From contig NZ_CP015080.1 in assembly GCF_001611275.1 (NCBI RefSeq), forward strand, positions 2,918,001-2,982,000: a stretch of DNA of 64,000 nucleotides, read 5' to 3'. Each line of letters opens with the position of its first letter. Within the stretch, counting starts at the first letter, position 1. The notes under the pieces were generated by a model. The model saw only the letters and a program-made list of their open reading frames with translations, was not told the DNA's origin and did not search any database. A program made the translations under genes and the position numbers. This DNA comes from Desulfuromonas sp. DDH964 (GTDB lineage Bacteria > Desulfobacterota > Desulfuromonadia > Desulfuromonadales > DDH964). Shown here one piece after another: positions 43,175-53,152 of the stretch.

Positions 43175-44896
43175 TTAGCCACAGACGCCGCAACGGCGGC
43201 AGCCCGCCTGACAACGCGGCGAAAGCTGTTCGGTCAGACCACGCTGGTACTCGGCCCAGAGATAGTCCCGCCGGACGCCACTATCGAGAACTTCCCAGGG
43301 AAAAGTCTCTCCGGCAGCGCGTTGTCGGTGCACGAACCAGGACGGCTCGAACCCGGCAGCGGCACAGGCAGCCCGCAGAGGACGCCCGGACGCCAAGGCG
43401 GGCAGGATGCGTCCGACCCGGCGATCGCCGCGGGAGAGGAGCGCCTGCAGGGTCGCGGCGCGCAGCGACTCGGAGTGCAGCTCGACGTTGCCGAGCCGGG
43501 CGATGCCGCAGCGCAGCTGGCCGAGGCGGGCCTTGAGAATGGCATCGGCGGGCATCGCGGCCCACTGGAACGGGGTGAAGGGCTTGGGAATAAAGGGATT
43601 CACCGAGAGGGTAATCTGCCCGAGCCGGCCGCGCCGCTTCCCTTCGACCAGCCAGACCTCCCGCACCCGGCCCACCAGGGCGAGGAGTTCCTCGATGTCG
43701 CTCTCCTCCTCACCGGGAAGGCCGATGAGAAAATAGAGCTTGAGATTGGGAATGCCGGCGGCGGCCAGGCGCTGAACTGCGGCGAGAATCTGCTCCTCGT
43801 CGAGATTCTTGTTGATCAGGTCTCGCAGGCGCTGGCTCCCCGCTTCCGGGGCGAGGGCCACGGTGCGGTGCCCGGAGGCGGCGAGCGCAGCGACCTCTTT
43901 CTCGCTCAAGGCATCGATGCGCAGGCTGGCGACCGAGACCTTGCCGCCGGCGGCGAGGATCGACTCCTCCAGTTCGACGATCTGCGGGTAGTCGGAAACC
44001 GCGGCACCGACCAGCCCCTGCTTGGGGTGATGACAGAGCCCTTCGCCCACCTGGCGCTGCAGATTCTCCAGGCTGCGCTCCCGCGGCGGCAGGAAGAGAA
44101 AGCCGGCGGCGCAGAAGCGACACCCCCGCGAGCACCCCCGGGAGATCTCGGTCAGGGCCATGTCGCCGAGCTCAGTCTCCGGCGTCAGGACGAAGGAGCG
44201 GGTATCACTGGCATCGAGGTCAGCCTGCCAGCGCCGCGCGACCCGCGCCGGGGCCGGCGGCGCGACCTCGACATCGGTGATGAAACCATCCGCCGCCTGA
44301 CGCACCGTATAAAAGGATGGCAGGTAGAGTCCCGGCACCTCGGCCAGGCGGTCCAGCAACCCGTCCCGCGGTCCGGCGGCGAGCAGGACCGCCAGAAGGT
44401 CGGGCAACAACGGCTCGGCCTCGCCGATGGCAAACAGGTCCATGACCTCGGCCAGCGGCTCCGGGTTGAGAAAGGCACAGACCCCGCCGCAGAGGATCAG
44501 GGGATAACGGTCGCCGCGCTCCTCCCGCCAGAAAGGGATACGGGCCAGCTCGAACAGGAGCGGCAGGTTGAGGTAGTCATTCTCGAAGGAGATCGAGAAG
44601 GCGACCAGGTCGAAATCGGCCAGGGGGCGCCTCGATTCGAGAGAGAAGAGCGGGTAACCGGTTTTCCGGTGTTCGGCGAGGTCGTCGGTATCGGGGAGGA
44701 AGAAGCGCTCGCAGAGGGTATCGTCCCGGCTGTTGAGGAGCTGATAGACGGTCAGAAAACCGAGATTGCTCATTGCCTGGTGATAGGTGTTGGGATAGAC
44801 CAGCGCCACGCTGAGCCGTCCCCCCCAGGGGTTGGCGTGGCAACCGCTCTCCGCCTCCAGGCGGCGGCGTGCCTTGTCGAGCAATTTTCGCGACAT
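43175..44896 (-). CDS. B12-binding-domain radical SAM protein
   Basis: This 573-residue protein has an N-terminal cobalamin-binding-like Rossmann segment (VALVYPNTYHQAMSNLGF; FDLVAFSISFENDY; LILCGGVCAFLNPEPLAEVMD). A radical SAM barrel follows, with the cluster motif ISRGCSRGCRFCAAGF (CxxxCxxC) at ~255 and the SAM-contact ALAPEAGSQRLR. The C-terminus ends in a Cys cluster (CQAGCRRCGVCG) that may hold an extra iron-sulfur centre. This is the TIGR03960-like family, often next to a DUF2344 gene, which is not here. Substrate unknown. Confidence 0.88.
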   Translation of the reverse strand: MSRKLLDKARRRLEAESGCHANPWGGRLSVALVYPNTYHQAMSNLGFLTVYQLLNSRDDTLCERFFLPDTDDLAEHRKTGYPLFSLESRRPLADFDLVAFSISFENDYLNLPLLFELARIPFWREERGDRYPLILCGGVCAFLNPEPLAEVMDLFAIGEAEPLLPDLLAVLLAAGPRDGLLDRLAEVPGLYLPSFYTVRQAADGFITDVEVAPPAPARVARRWQADLDASDTRSFVLTPETELGDMALTEISRGCSRGCRFCAAGFLFLPPRERSLENLQRQVGEGLCHHPKQGLVGAAVSDYPQIVELEESILAAGGKVSVASLRIDALSEKEVAALAASGHRTVALAPEAGSQRLRDLINKNLDEEQILAAVQRLAAAGIPNLKLYFLIGLPGEEESDIEELLALVGRVREVWLVEGKRRGRLGQITLSVNPFIPKPFTPFQWAAMPADAILKARLGQLRCGIARLGNVELHSESLRAATLQALLSRGDRRVGRILPALASGRPLRAACAAAGFEPSWFVHRQRAAGETFPWEVLDSGVRRDYLWAEYQRGLTEQLSPRCQAGCRRCGVCG

Positions 44897-44950
44897 CCGA
44901 TTCCATTACCGGCAACAGGGGGAATATCTCATGGAGCTGAGGCAAGACTC

Positions 44951-44967
44951 GTTTCCGATTCGGAAAC
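44951..44967. promoter_or_regulatory. Perfect 8-bp-arm palindrome upstream of the radical SAM gene
   Basis: GTTTCCGA-T-TCGGAAAC lies 55 bp upstream of ATG 44896. Position suits an operator for that minus-strand gene, but no matching regulator is known to me. Confidence 0.35.
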
Positions 44968-45051
44968 CACGCCGTGCCCAGCTGGGTTTCCCGATGGACA
45001 CAAGACTACACCAACTGGACCCTTGCTGCCAAACAGGTACGCCTGGCGCAC

Positions 45052-45077
45052 AAAAAAAGGGCCGCCAGGGGCGGCCC
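45052..45077 (-). terminator. Intrinsic terminator of the dcw operon (after ftsZ)
   Basis: On the minus strand GGGCCGCC-CCT-GGCGGCCC is followed at once by seven T. Located 130 bp beyond the ftsZ stop, it is the only strong terminator in the 17-kb cluster. Confidence 0.88.
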
Positions 45078-45207
45078 GGTTGACGAGGGAGTCGTCAGGC
45101 ATTGCAGCGTGGAACAGATACGCCCCCGTGGCATGCCGGGCGGAGAACCGGCACAGGACGGCGTTCTGGCGAAAAAAACCAAGCGATCAGCGGTCAGCGG
45201 TCAGCGA

Positions 45208-46356
45208 TTAATCGACCCGCTTGCGCAGGAAGGTCGGAATATCGTACTGATCCTCGTCGCCAGCCACGGTGCCGAGGCTGCGCGGCGCACTCTTCTGCCG
45301 CTCGCGGATGAAGGTCGGCAGGTCGCGGTCGATCTTGCCCATGGCGACGGCCGCCGCATTCTTCTTCAACTCCTCGGCGTGACGCTTGTCCTTTTCAAAG
45401 GAGGCCCCGAAACCGGTGGCGATGGCAGTAATCTTGATGCGCTCGCCGAGGTCTTCGTTGATCACCAGGCCGATGATGATATTGGCGTCCTCGTGCACCT
45501 TCTCATGAATGATGCGCGACGCCTCGTCGAACTCCTCCATCGTCATGTTGGAGGATCCGGAGATATTGACCAGCACCCCGCGGGCGCCAGAGATGTCGAT
45601 ATCCTCCAGCAGCGGGCTGCTGATCGCCATGTGCGCCGCTTCCGCGGCCCGCCGGTCGCCTTCGCCGACCCCGATTCCCATCATTGCCATGCCGCGCTCG
45701 CTCATGATCGCCCGGACGTCGGCAAAGTCGACGTTGATCAGGCCGTGGGTGGTGATCAGATCCGAGATCCCCTGCACCGCCTGGCGCAGCACGTCGTCGG
45801 CCGGCTTGAAGGCATCGAGGATGCTCATGTTCTTGCCGGCGAGGCCGAGGAGACGGTCATTGGGGATGACGATCAGCGAATCGACCACTTCCTTGAGCTG
45901 GCTGACCCCCTCTTCCGCCTTCTTCAGGCGCTGCCGCCCTTCGCGCGAGAAGGGCTTGGTGACGACACCAACCGTCAGCGCCCCCGACTCGCGGGCGACC
46001 TCGGCGATGATCGGCGCCGCGCCGGTGCCGGTTCCGCCGCCCAGGCCCGCGGCGATGAAGACCATGTCGGCGCCGGCGAGGACGTCGGCAAGCCGGTTGC
46101 GGTCTTCCAGGGCCGCCTCCCGGCCGATTTCCGGGTTGGCCCCGGCGCCGAGCCCCTTGGTAAGCTTGGCGCCAAGCTGCAGCTTCATCGGCGAGCGGCT
46201 CGTCTTCAGCGCCTGGGCGTCGGTGTTGCAGGTGATGAACTCGACCCCCTCGATCTGGGACACGATCATGGTATTGACCGCGTTGCCGCCACCGCCACCG
46301 ACCCCGATCACCTTGATCTTGGCTGACTGATCCACATTCTCATCAAATTCGAACAT
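45208..46356 (-). CDS. ftsZ: Cell division GTPase FtsZ
   Basis: This 382-residue tubulin homolog forms the Z ring. [14 protein letters not shown] near the N-terminus and the tubulin signature [16 protein letters not shown] bind GTP; the T7-loop region [15 protein letters not shown] holds the catalytic Asp. The C-terminal peptide [14 protein letters not shown] is the conserved tail that binds FtsA and ZipA-like anchors. GGGAGG precedes ATG 46356. Last gene of the dcw operon. Confidence 0.98.
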   Translation of the reverse strand: MFEFDENVDQSAKIKVIGVGGGGGNAVNTMIVSQIEGVEFITCNTDAQALKTSRSPMKLQLGAKLTKGLGAGANPEIGREAALEDRNRLADVLAGADMVFIAAGLGGGTGTGAAPIIAEVARESGALTVGVVTKPFSREGRQRLKKAEEGVSQLKEVVDSLIVIPNDRLLGLAGKNMSILDAFKPADDVLRQAVQGISDLITTHGLINVDFADVRAIMSERGMAMMGIGVGEGDRRAAEAAHMAISSPLLEDIDISGARGVLVNISGSSNMTMEEFDEASRIIHEKVHEDANIIIGLVINEDLGERIKITAIATGFGASFEKDKRHAEELKKNAAAVAMGKIDRDLPTFIRERQKSAPRSLGTVAGDEDQYDIPTFLRKRVD

Positions 46357-46455
46357 GACTCCCTCCCTTCTCTGGTTACTCCGGACACTCTCCGTAGCGC
46401 CGGATTGTTGAACCTTCTCCGCGATTGCCTCTTGTTCCTTGAACTGCGATGGGAA

Positions 46456-47688
46456 TCAGAAAAACTCCCCGAACCATTCTTTCATCCGCCGCACCACCTT
46501 GTCGAAGATATTCGCCTCACCGACACTGAAGTTGCGGGTCTGCAGATTGCGGCTGCCGTACTTGACGAGGCCGACGCCGGTAGCGTAGATCGGTGAATTG
46601 ACAACGTCGGTCAGACCACCGATATCCCGCGGGTTGCCGCGGCGCACCGGCAGGTTGAAGATCTGCTCGGCCAGTTCGGGCATCCCTGGCAGGATCGAAG
46701 TCCCGCCGGTGATCACCACTCCCGAGGCGATGACATCCTCGAACCCGCTCTTGACGATCTCCCGGTTGACCAGGGTGAAGATCTCCTCCACCCGCGGCTC
46801 GAGAATCTCGGCGAGCAGCTGGCGCGAGAGGATCCGCGCCTCACGGCCACCGACGGAAGGCACCTCGATCGTTTCGTCCTTGCCGACCATCGAGGTGAGG
46901 CTGCAGCCGTACTGCTGCTTGATCTTCTCCGCCTCGGCCATCGGCGTGCGCAGACCGACGGCGATGTCGTTGGTGAGATGGTTCCCCCCCAGGGACAGCA
47001 CGGCGGTGTGCTTGATCGCACCGTCGACAAAGATGGCGATATCGGTGGTGCCTCCGCCGATGTCGATCAGCGCCACGCCGAGTTCCTTCTCGTCCGGCGA
47101 GAGGACCGCCTCGCTGGAGGCGAGCTGTTCGAGGACGATGTCGGCGACACCGACGCCGGCGCGCTGGCACGACTTGATGATGTTCTGGGCGCTGGCGACC
47201 GCGCCGGTAACGATATGGACCTTCGCTTCGAGGCGCACGCCGCTCATCCCCAACGGCTCCTTGATGCCGTCCTGGTCGTCGATGATGAACTCCTGGGGCA
47301 GGATATGGATCACCTCGCGGTCCATCGGGATGGCAATCGCCTTGGCGGCGTCGATCACCCGCCGCACGTCGTCCTTGTTGACCTCGCGGTTCTTGATCGC
47401 AATCACCCCCTGCGAATTGAAACCGCGGATGTGGCCGCCGGCAATGCCGGCAAAGACCGACTTGATCTCGCAGCCGGCCATCAGCTCGGCCTCGCGCAGC
47501 GCCTTCTGGATCGCCTCGACGGTGCTCTCGATGTTGATGACGACGCCCTTGCGCAGGCCCTTCGACGGGCTGGTGCCGATGCCGACGATGTCGAGCCCCT
47601 CGTCGGTCATGTTGCCGACGATTGCGCAGATCTTGGTCGTGCCGATGTCCAGGCCGACAATCAGGTTTTCTCCTCTTCTGCTGCTCAT
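46456..47688 (-). CDS. ftsA: Division protein FtsA (actin-like)
   Basis: This 410-residue actin-fold ATPase tethers FtsZ to the membrane. Phosphate loops are visible in VGLDIGTTKICAIVG and LIDIGGGTTDIAIFVDG, and the adenosine motif in ASGVVITGGTSILPGM. The C-terminal amphipathic helix (KVVRRMKEWFGEFF) matches the membrane-targeting tail. GGAGG lies 4 bases before ATG 47688. A ~99-bp gap separates it from ftsZ. Confidence 0.98.
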   Translation of the reverse strand: MSSRRGENLIVGLDIGTTKICAIVGNMTDEGLDIVGIGTSPSKGLRKGVVINIESTVEAIQKALREAELMAGCEIKSVFAGIAGGHIRGFNSQGVIAIKNREVNKDDVRRVIDAAKAIAIPMDREVIHILPQEFIIDDQDGIKEPLGMSGVRLEAKVHIVTGAVASAQNIIKSCQRAGVGVADIVLEQLASSEAVLSPDEKELGVALIDIGGGTTDIAIFVDGAIKHTAVLSLGGNHLTNDIAVGLRTPMAEAEKIKQQYGCSLTSMVGKDETIEVPSVGGREARILSRQLLAEILEPRVEEIFTLVNREIVKSGFEDVIASGVVITGGTSILPGMPELAEQIFNLPVRRGNPRDIGGLTDVVNSPIYATGVGLVKYGSRNLQTRNFSVGEANIFDKVVRRMKEWFGEFF

Positions 47689-47717
47689 GGTCCTCCCCTT
47701 CCCCTCGCTCTCGTGTC

Positions 47718-48566
47718 CTAGCCGCGGCCGTTACGGAGGGTGTCCACCTTGACGATCACCCGGTCCGTAACGTTCAAGTCGATGTATTTCAGTCCCGTCA
47801 GCCGCCCCTGCAGCTCCGGATAGATGCGCTCAAGGCGGTCCAGCTTGCCGCGAAAATCGCGAAACCCCATCCGCACCGGCACCCCGCCCACCAGGGTATG
47901 GATACTGAGGCCGTCCTCCCGGTCGAGATGAACCTCCGAGATTTCGTCGAGGGTGAAGACGCGACGGCCGGCCAGCTCGGCGAGCAGGTTCATCGCATCC
48001 CTGAGCAGGGCATGCGCCTCACCCGGGTTGTCGAGTAAAAACTTGCGGTCGATGCCGGTCAGGGCCGGGTAATTGAGACGGTCCTCGCCGCTGAGTACCT
48101 TGAAAATCTCGCCATTGCCGTCGATATAGTAGAGATAGCCGAGGTTGATGATCGCCTGCGGCTCCCGCTCATGGACTGAAATGACGACCTCGCGCGGAAA
48201 GACTCTGCGCACCTCGGCCGTCGCCACCCAGGGATTTTCGGCGATCTTGCGCCCGATCGCTTCCAGGTCGAGGTCAAAGATATTGACCCCGGGGCGGATA
48301 TCCGAGAGGCCGATCACGTCGTCCTCCAGAAGGCGCTGAAGGTTTTCGACCCGGATCGCGGCGACGGCGAAATAGTCCGAATGAAAGACCGTCCGGCCGG
48401 CGAGAAAGGCAGCACCGACCAACAGGATCACCAGCGCCAGCTTGCCGAGGAACAGAGTGACGCCGAGCCCGCGATGGAGCAGCTTCCTCCAGTCGAGAGG
48501 CTGTTTTTCCCGCTTCAGGCGGTTGCCCTTGACCCGGGCCGGCTTGTCACTCTTGAAATCCCGCAT
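47718..48566 (-). CDS. ftsQ: Division protein FtsQ
   Basis: This 282-residue bitopic protein has a basic N-terminal cytoplasmic part, a single membrane span (LFLGKLALVILLVGAAFLAGR, ~58-78), a POTRA domain starting VAAIRVENLQRLLEDDV and a beta domain to the end (KYIDLNVTDRVIVKVDTL). It links the early and late divisome proteins. Gap of 29 bp to ftsA. Confidence 0.95.
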   Translation of the reverse strand: MRDFKSDKPARVKGNRLKREKQPLDWRKLLHRGLGVTLFLGKLALVILLVGAAFLAGRTVFHSDYFAVAAIRVENLQRLLEDDVIGLSDIRPGVNIFDLDLEAIGRKIAENPWVATAEVRRVFPREVVISVHEREPQAIINLGYLYYIDGNGEIFKVLSGEDRLNYPALTGIDRKFLLDNPGEAHALLRDAMNLLAELAGRRVFTLDEISEVHLDREDGLSIHTLVGGVPVRMGFRDFRGKLDRLERIYPELQGRLTGLKYIDLNVTDRVIVKVDTLRNGRG

Positions 48567-48591
48567 CGCTATCCTTGCTATCGCCTGACCA

Positions 48592-49518
48592 CTACTTGTT
48601 CAACCCGGCATCCTCGAGGATACGCAACACCAGTTCCGGAAAATCGATGCCGGCCTGGCGCGCCGCTTTGGGCAGCAGGCTGGTCTCGGTCATTCCCGGG
48701 ATGGTGTTGACCTCGAGGCAATAGAATTCGCGCTCGCGCACCATGAAATCGACCCGGGCCGCCCCCCGGCAGCCGAGGACCCGGCAGGCCTGTAGTGCGA
48801 CCTGCTGCAGGCGGGCGTAGAGGGCCGGCTCCAGCGGCGCCGGCAGCAGGTACTCGGTCTGGCCCGCCGTATACTTGGCCTGGTAGTCGTAAAATCCCCC
48901 TTTGGGGACGATCTGGATTACCGGCAGCACCGCTTCACCGAGGACGCTGACGGTCACCTCCGCGCCCGGGATATAGTCCTCGATCAGCAGCAGGTCATCG
49001 TGCTCCAGGGCCTCGGCAACCCCGGCCTTCAGTTCGGCGGCATCGTGCACGATGTGAACCCCGATCGTCGACCCCTCCCGGGCCGGCTTGACCACCCGCG
49101 GATAGTGCCGGCAGCGCTCGGCCAGGGCCGCCACGTCCTCACCGCGATGGAACACCTCGAAGGCCGGAGTCGGCAATTCATGGTGCAGCAGCAACTTCTT
49201 GGTCGTCACCTTGTCCATCGCCACCGCCGAGGCCTGGACGCCGCTGCCGGTATAGGGGATGCCGATCAGTTCGAGCAGGCCCTGAACCGTGCCGTCCTCA
49301 CCGAAGCGGCCATGCAGGGCGATGAAGGCAACCTCGACGCCAGCTTCCGCCAGCTGCTGCGGCAGATCGCGGCCGGCATCGATCGCTACCGCCCGGTAGC
49401 CGGCGGCGACCAGCGCCGCATGGACGGCGCGACCGGTCCGCAACGAGATCTCCCGTTCCGCCGAAAGGCCGCCGAGGAGTACACCGATCGTCTTCTTTTT
49501 CAGCTCGTCACGTTGCAT
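48592..49518 (-). CDS. ddl: D-alanine--D-alanine ligase
   Basis: This 308-residue ATP-grasp ligase makes D-Ala-D-Ala for peptidoglycan. Motifs: GVLLGGLSAEREISLRTG, ALHGRFGEDGTVQGLLEL, GIPYTGSGVQASAVAMDK, VVKPAREGSTIGV and the metal site LEVNTIPGMTETSLLPKAA. It directly follows murC (25 bp), where murB normally intervenes in related genomes. Confidence 0.97.
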   Translation of the reverse strand: MQRDELKKKTIGVLLGGLSAEREISLRTGRAVHAALVAAGYRAVAIDAGRDLPQQLAEAGVEVAFIALHGRFGEDGTVQGLLELIGIPYTGSGVQASAVAMDKVTTKKLLLHHELPTPAFEVFHRGEDVAALAERCRHYPRVVKPAREGSTIGVHIVHDAAELKAGVAEALEHDDLLLIEDYIPGAEVTVSVLGEAVLPVIQIVPKGGFYDYQAKYTAGQTEYLLPAPLEPALYARLQQVALQACRVLGCRGAARVDFMVREREFYCLEVNTIPGMTETSLLPKAARQAGIDFPELVLRILEDAGLNK

Positions 49519-49543
49519 AGTATCCTGTTTCCGGACCGCAATT

Positions 49544-50944
49544 TCAGGTCCCGGCCGGGGAACTCTCCGGCTGCCGCTGTTTCAGCAATTCCGCCAGTTC
49601 CGCCCCGACTTGCCAGACGTTGCCGGCCCCGAGGGTAATGACAATATCGCCGGGGCGCACCTGCCCCAGCAAATGGTCGATCACCGCGGCCTGCTCCGCC
49701 AGGTAATGGGCGTCCCGATGACCATGGCCGGCGATGCCTGCCGTCAGCGCCCGGGCATCGACACCAGCAATCGGCTCCTCGCCGGCGGCGTAGATATCCA
49801 TCACCAGCAGGGTGTCTGCCTGGTAAAAAGCGGTGACAAAGTCATCGAACAGCGCCCTGGTGCGGGTGAAGCGATGGGGCTGGAAGACCGCCACCACGCG
49901 CCGGTCCCAACCGGAACGGGCCGCCGCCAGGGTCGCCTTGATCTCCGCCGGGTGATGGCCGTAATCGTCGACCACCATGATGCCGCCCGCATTGTAGCGA
50001 ATCTGGAAACGGCGCCCGACGCCGCCGAAATCGGCGAAGCCCGCCGCGATCTCGGCAAAGGGGAGCTCGAGTTCCATGGCGACCGCCACCGTGGCGAGCG
50101 CGTTGAGGACATTGTGCCGCCCCGGCATGCGAAAGGAGATCGACCCGAGACGTTCGCCGCGACAGAGGACGGTGAAGGAAGTCTCTCCTTCCCGGTGCAT
50201 GATCTCGGTCGCCTGGTAATCGGCCTGGGTCGCCAGGCCATAGCTGATGAAACGCTTCCTGACCTGGGGGATGATGCTCTGGATGTTGGGGTCGTCGAGG
50301 CAGAGGACCGCGGCACCGTAAAAAGGGACCTTGTTGATAAAATCGACGAAGGTCGCCTTGATCTCCTCCAGGTCGTGATAATAGTCGAGGTGGTCGAGGT
50401 CGATATTGGTGACGATGGCGATGGTTGGCGACAGCTTGAGAAAGGAGCCGTCCGACTCGTCGGCCTCGGCGACCAGGAACTTCCCCTGGCCGAGCTTGGC
50501 GTTGGAGCCGAGCAGGTCGAGACGGCCGCCGATCACCGCCGTCGGGTCGAGGCCGCCGTGGGAGAGGACTGTGGCGATCATGCTGGTGGTGGTGGTCTTG
50601 CCGTGGGTACCAGCCACCGCGATGCCGTACTTCATACGCATCAGCTCGGCGAGCATTTCGGCCCGCGGAATCACCGGCACCAGCAGGCGATGGGCTTCCT
50701 GCACCTCGGGGTTGTCAGCCTTGACCGCCGTCGAGGTGACGACCACGTCGACCTCCCGCAGGTTCTCGGCCCGGTGACCGTAGGCGATTTCTCCTCCCAG
50801 CTCGCTCAGCCGGCGGGTGATTTCGCTCTCGCGCAAGTCGGAACCGCTCACCTGGTAGCCGAGGTTGAGCAGCACCTCGGCGATGCCGCTCATGCCGATG
50901 CCGCCGATGCCGATGAAATGAATTTTGCGAATCTTGCCGTACAT
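49544..50944 (-). CDS. murC: UDP-N-acetylmuramate--L-alanine ligase
   Basis: This 466-residue Mur ligase adds L-Ala to UDP-MurNAc. N-terminal Rossmann motif [19 protein letters not shown]-loop [18 protein letters not shown]/substrate segments [19 protein letters not shown] and [10 protein letters not shown], and C-terminal [16 protein letters not shown] are all present. Starts at ATG 50944. Confidence 0.98.
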   Translation of the reverse strand: MYGKIRKIHFIGIGGIGMSGIAEVLLNLGYQVSGSDLRESEITRRLSELGGEIAYGHRAENLREVDVVVTSTAVKADNPEVQEAHRLLVPVIPRAEMLAELMRMKYGIAVAGTHGKTTTTSMIATVLSHGGLDPTAVIGGRLDLLGSNAKLGQGKFLVAEADESDGSFLKLSPTIAIVTNIDLDHLDYYHDLEEIKATFVDFINKVPFYGAAVLCLDDPNIQSIIPQVRKRFISYGLATQADYQATEIMHREGETSFTVLCRGERLGSISFRMPGRHNVLNALATVAVAMELELPFAEIAAGFADFGGVGRRFQIRYNAGGIMVVDDYGHHPAEIKATLAAARSGWDRRVVAVFQPHRFTRTRALFDDFVTAFYQADTLLVMDIYAAGEEPIAGVDARALTAGIAGHGHRDAHYLAEQAAVIDHLLGQVRPGDIVITLGAGNVWQVGAELAELLKQRQPESSPAGT

Positions 50945-50970
50945 AATTAATTACCTTCTCGGCTCAGCCA

Positions 50971-52047
50971 TCAGTGAACCGTTTTCATAATCGCCCGGCA
51001 CTCCTTCAGAATCAGGTCAGCCGCACCCCGTTTCGCCAGCGAGCGGGCAGCACCCGCCATGCTCTGCAAACGCTCGCGGTCGGCGAGCAGGTCGCCCACC
51101 AGGCGGGCCAGGAGTTCGGCGGTCAACTCCGCCTGCGGCAGCATCAACGCCGCACCGCGCCGCGCCAGGGCCTGGGCGTTACCGGTCTGATGATCGCCGG
51201 TGGCGTGGGGATAGGGGATCAGCAGGGCCGGCCGGCCACAGGCGGTCAGCTCGGCAATCGTCGTGGCGCCGGAACGGCAGACAACCAGCTGCGCCGCGCC
51301 ATAGGCGGCCACCATGTCGTCGATAAAGGGAACCACCTCGGCGCTCCAGCCGGCGGCCTGATAGCCTTCCTTTACCCGTTCAAAATCGTCACTGCCGGTC
51401 TGGTGCCGGATGCGCAGCTGCCCGCGCAGGGGATCGAGGCCGGGCAGAGCGGCCAGCATCAGGTCATTAATGGCCCGGGCGCCGCGGCTGCCACCGAAGA
51501 TGAGGAGGGAGGCCCCCGACTCGGGGAGCGGCGGGCACTCTTCCATGCCGCTGCGCAACGGATTTCCGGTCACCACCACCTTACCACGATGGAAGGCGCG
51601 GTCGGCATCGGTAATCGAGAGACAGACCCGATCGACCCAGGCGGCCAGCAGGCGGTTGGTCAGCCCCGGCCAGGCATTCTGCTCGTGAATCAGGGTCGGT
51701 GTCTTGCGCAGCAGCGCCGCGACCAGCGCCGGCGCCGAGGCGTAGCCGCCGACGCCGACCACGACATCGGGGGCAAAGCGATCAAGCACCACCTGCGACT
51801 GCCGCACGCTGCGCACCAGCTTGGGGAGCAGACCGAGCTTGCTGCGCCAGCCGCGGCCGACCACCCCTTCGATGTCGACGGTCGTCAGCGGCAGACCGAG
51901 CTGCGGCAGCACCCGGGACTCGATACCGCGGGCGGTACCGACGAAATGGACCTGAGCCTCCGGGTCCGTGGCCAGCAACCGCTGGGCCAGGGCCACGGCC
52001 GGAAAGAGATGTCCGCCGGTGCCGCCACCGGCCAGCAATAGTTTCAT
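50971..52047 (-). CDS. murG: UDP-GlcNAc transferase (lipid II synthase) MurG
   Basis: This 358-residue GT-B glycosyltransferase adds GlcNAc to lipid I on the inner membrane face. It shows the glycine loop GGGTGGHLFPAVALA, a second loop FGGSRGARAINDLM and the UDP-GlcNAc-binding CRSGATTIAELTACGRPALLIPYP. Its start overlaps ftsW by 4 nt (ATGA at 52044-52047). Confidence 0.98.
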   Translation of the reverse strand: MKLLLAGGGTGGHLFPAVALAQRLLATDPEAQVHFVGTARGIESRVLPQLGLPLTTVDIEGVVGRGWRSKLGLLPKLVRSVRQSQVVLDRFAPDVVVGVGGYASAPALVAALLRKTPTLIHEQNAWPGLTNRLLAAWVDRVCLSITDADRAFHRGKVVVTGNPLRSGMEECPPLPESGASLLIFGGSRGARAINDLMLAALPGLDPLRGQLRIRHQTGSDDFERVKEGYQAAGWSAEVVPFIDDMVAAYGAAQLVVCRSGATTIAELTACGRPALLIPYPHATGDHQTGNAQALARRGAALMLPQAELTAELLARLVGDLLADRERLQSMAGAARSLAKRGAADLILKECRAIMKTVH

Positions 52048-53150
52048 CGCACCTCCCCCGGGGCGTGACTGGAGACGTTGAGGAGGATGCCGACCCCCAT
52101 CAGGGTGGTCAACAGGCTGGTCCCGCCGTAGGAAAGAAACGGCAGCGCCAAGCCCTTGGTCGGCAGCATCCCCATGACGACGGCGATATTGGTAAAGGCC
52201 TGCAGGCCGAGCAGCAGCGTCACCCCGAAAGCGAGGAAGCGGCCAAAATCGTCCGGCGCGGCCAGGGCGGTGCGGATACCGCGCATCACCAGCAGCAGGA
52301 ACATCGCCGCCACCACCAGCACGCCGATGAAGCCGAGCTCCTCGCCGATAACGCTGAAGATAAAATCGGTGTGCGCCTCGGGAAGGAAGAAGAGTTTCTG
52401 CTTTCCTTCGCCGAGACCGTTGCCGAAAAGACCACCGGTGCCAAAGGCGATCCAGCTCTGGATGATCTGGAACCCGCTGTTGGTCGGATCGTCCCAGGGG
52501 TTGAGAAAAGCGAGAATCCGCTTGCGCCGGTAGTCGACGTTCATGACCAGGAAATAAAGGAACGGCAGCGCCAGGATCACTACCGACAACAGGTAGCTGA
52601 GGCGGGTACCGGCCACCAGCAGCATCACCATGGCGACCGCGGCGATGGTGATCGCGCTCCCCAGATCAGGTTGCAGCAGCAGCAGCACCAGCAGCAGGGC
52701 GAGAACCAGCATGTAGGGGATAAAGCCGAGTTTGAAGCTACGGATTTTTTCGCGTTTCTTCGCCAGGGAGTGGGCCATGTAAAGGACCATGCCGAGCTTG
52801 ACCAGTTCCGCCGGCTGCACCGAAAAGAGGGGCAGACGAATCCAGCGCGAGGCGCCGCCGGCGTGGGAACCGATGCCGGGGATCAGGACTGCCACCAGCA
52901 GCACCCCGCAGAGGAGGAAGAAGGGGACGGCGAGCCGCCGCAGGCGGCGGTAGTCGAAGTACATGAAAGCGGCCATCACCAGGAAGCCGATCAGGGCAAA
53001 GAGCCCCTGGCGCTTCAGGAAATAGAAACCGTCGCTGTACTTCTTGGCGGCCATGATCGACGACGCGGAATAGACCATCACCACGCCGAAGCAGGTGAGG
53101 GCTACGGCGAGCAGCAGGATCGTGGTATCGAATCCCCGGCGCACTTCCAC
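52044..53150 (-). CDS. ftsW: Lipid II polymerase FtsW (SEDS family)
   Basis: This 368-residue polytopic protein has ~10 membrane segments. SEDS landmarks include YSASSIMAAKKYSDGFYFLKRQ near the N-terminus, the LFSVQPAELVKLGMVLYMAH block with the catalytic-region Glu, LLLQPDLGSAI, and the late PFLSYGGTSLL motif. It polymerises septal glycan with FtsI, encoded upstream in the same operon. Confidence 0.97.
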   Translation of the reverse strand: MEVRRGFDTTILLLAVALTCFGVVMVYSASSIMAAKKYSDGFYFLKRQGLFALIGFLVMAAFMYFDYRRLRRLAVPFFLLCGVLLVAVLIPGIGSHAGGASRWIRLPLFSVQPAELVKLGMVLYMAHSLAKKREKIRSFKLGFIPYMLVLALLLVLLLLQPDLGSAITIAAVAMVMLLVAGTRLSYLLSVVILALPFLYFLVMNVDYRRKRILAFLNPWDDPTNSGFQIIQSWIAFGTGGLFGNGLGEGKQKLFFLPEAHTDFIFSVIGEELGFIGVLVVAAMFLLLVMRGIRTALAAPDDFGRFLAFGVTLLLGLQAFTNIAVVMGMLPTKGLALPFLSYGGTSLLTTLMGVGILLNVSSHAPGEVR

Positions 53151-53152
53151 GG

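Noticed and set aside
43154..45211. 685-codon plus-strand frame over the radical SAM gene
   Set aside because: The minus-strand gene has cluster Cys motifs and B12-domain features; the plus frame has none and spans the dcw terminator.
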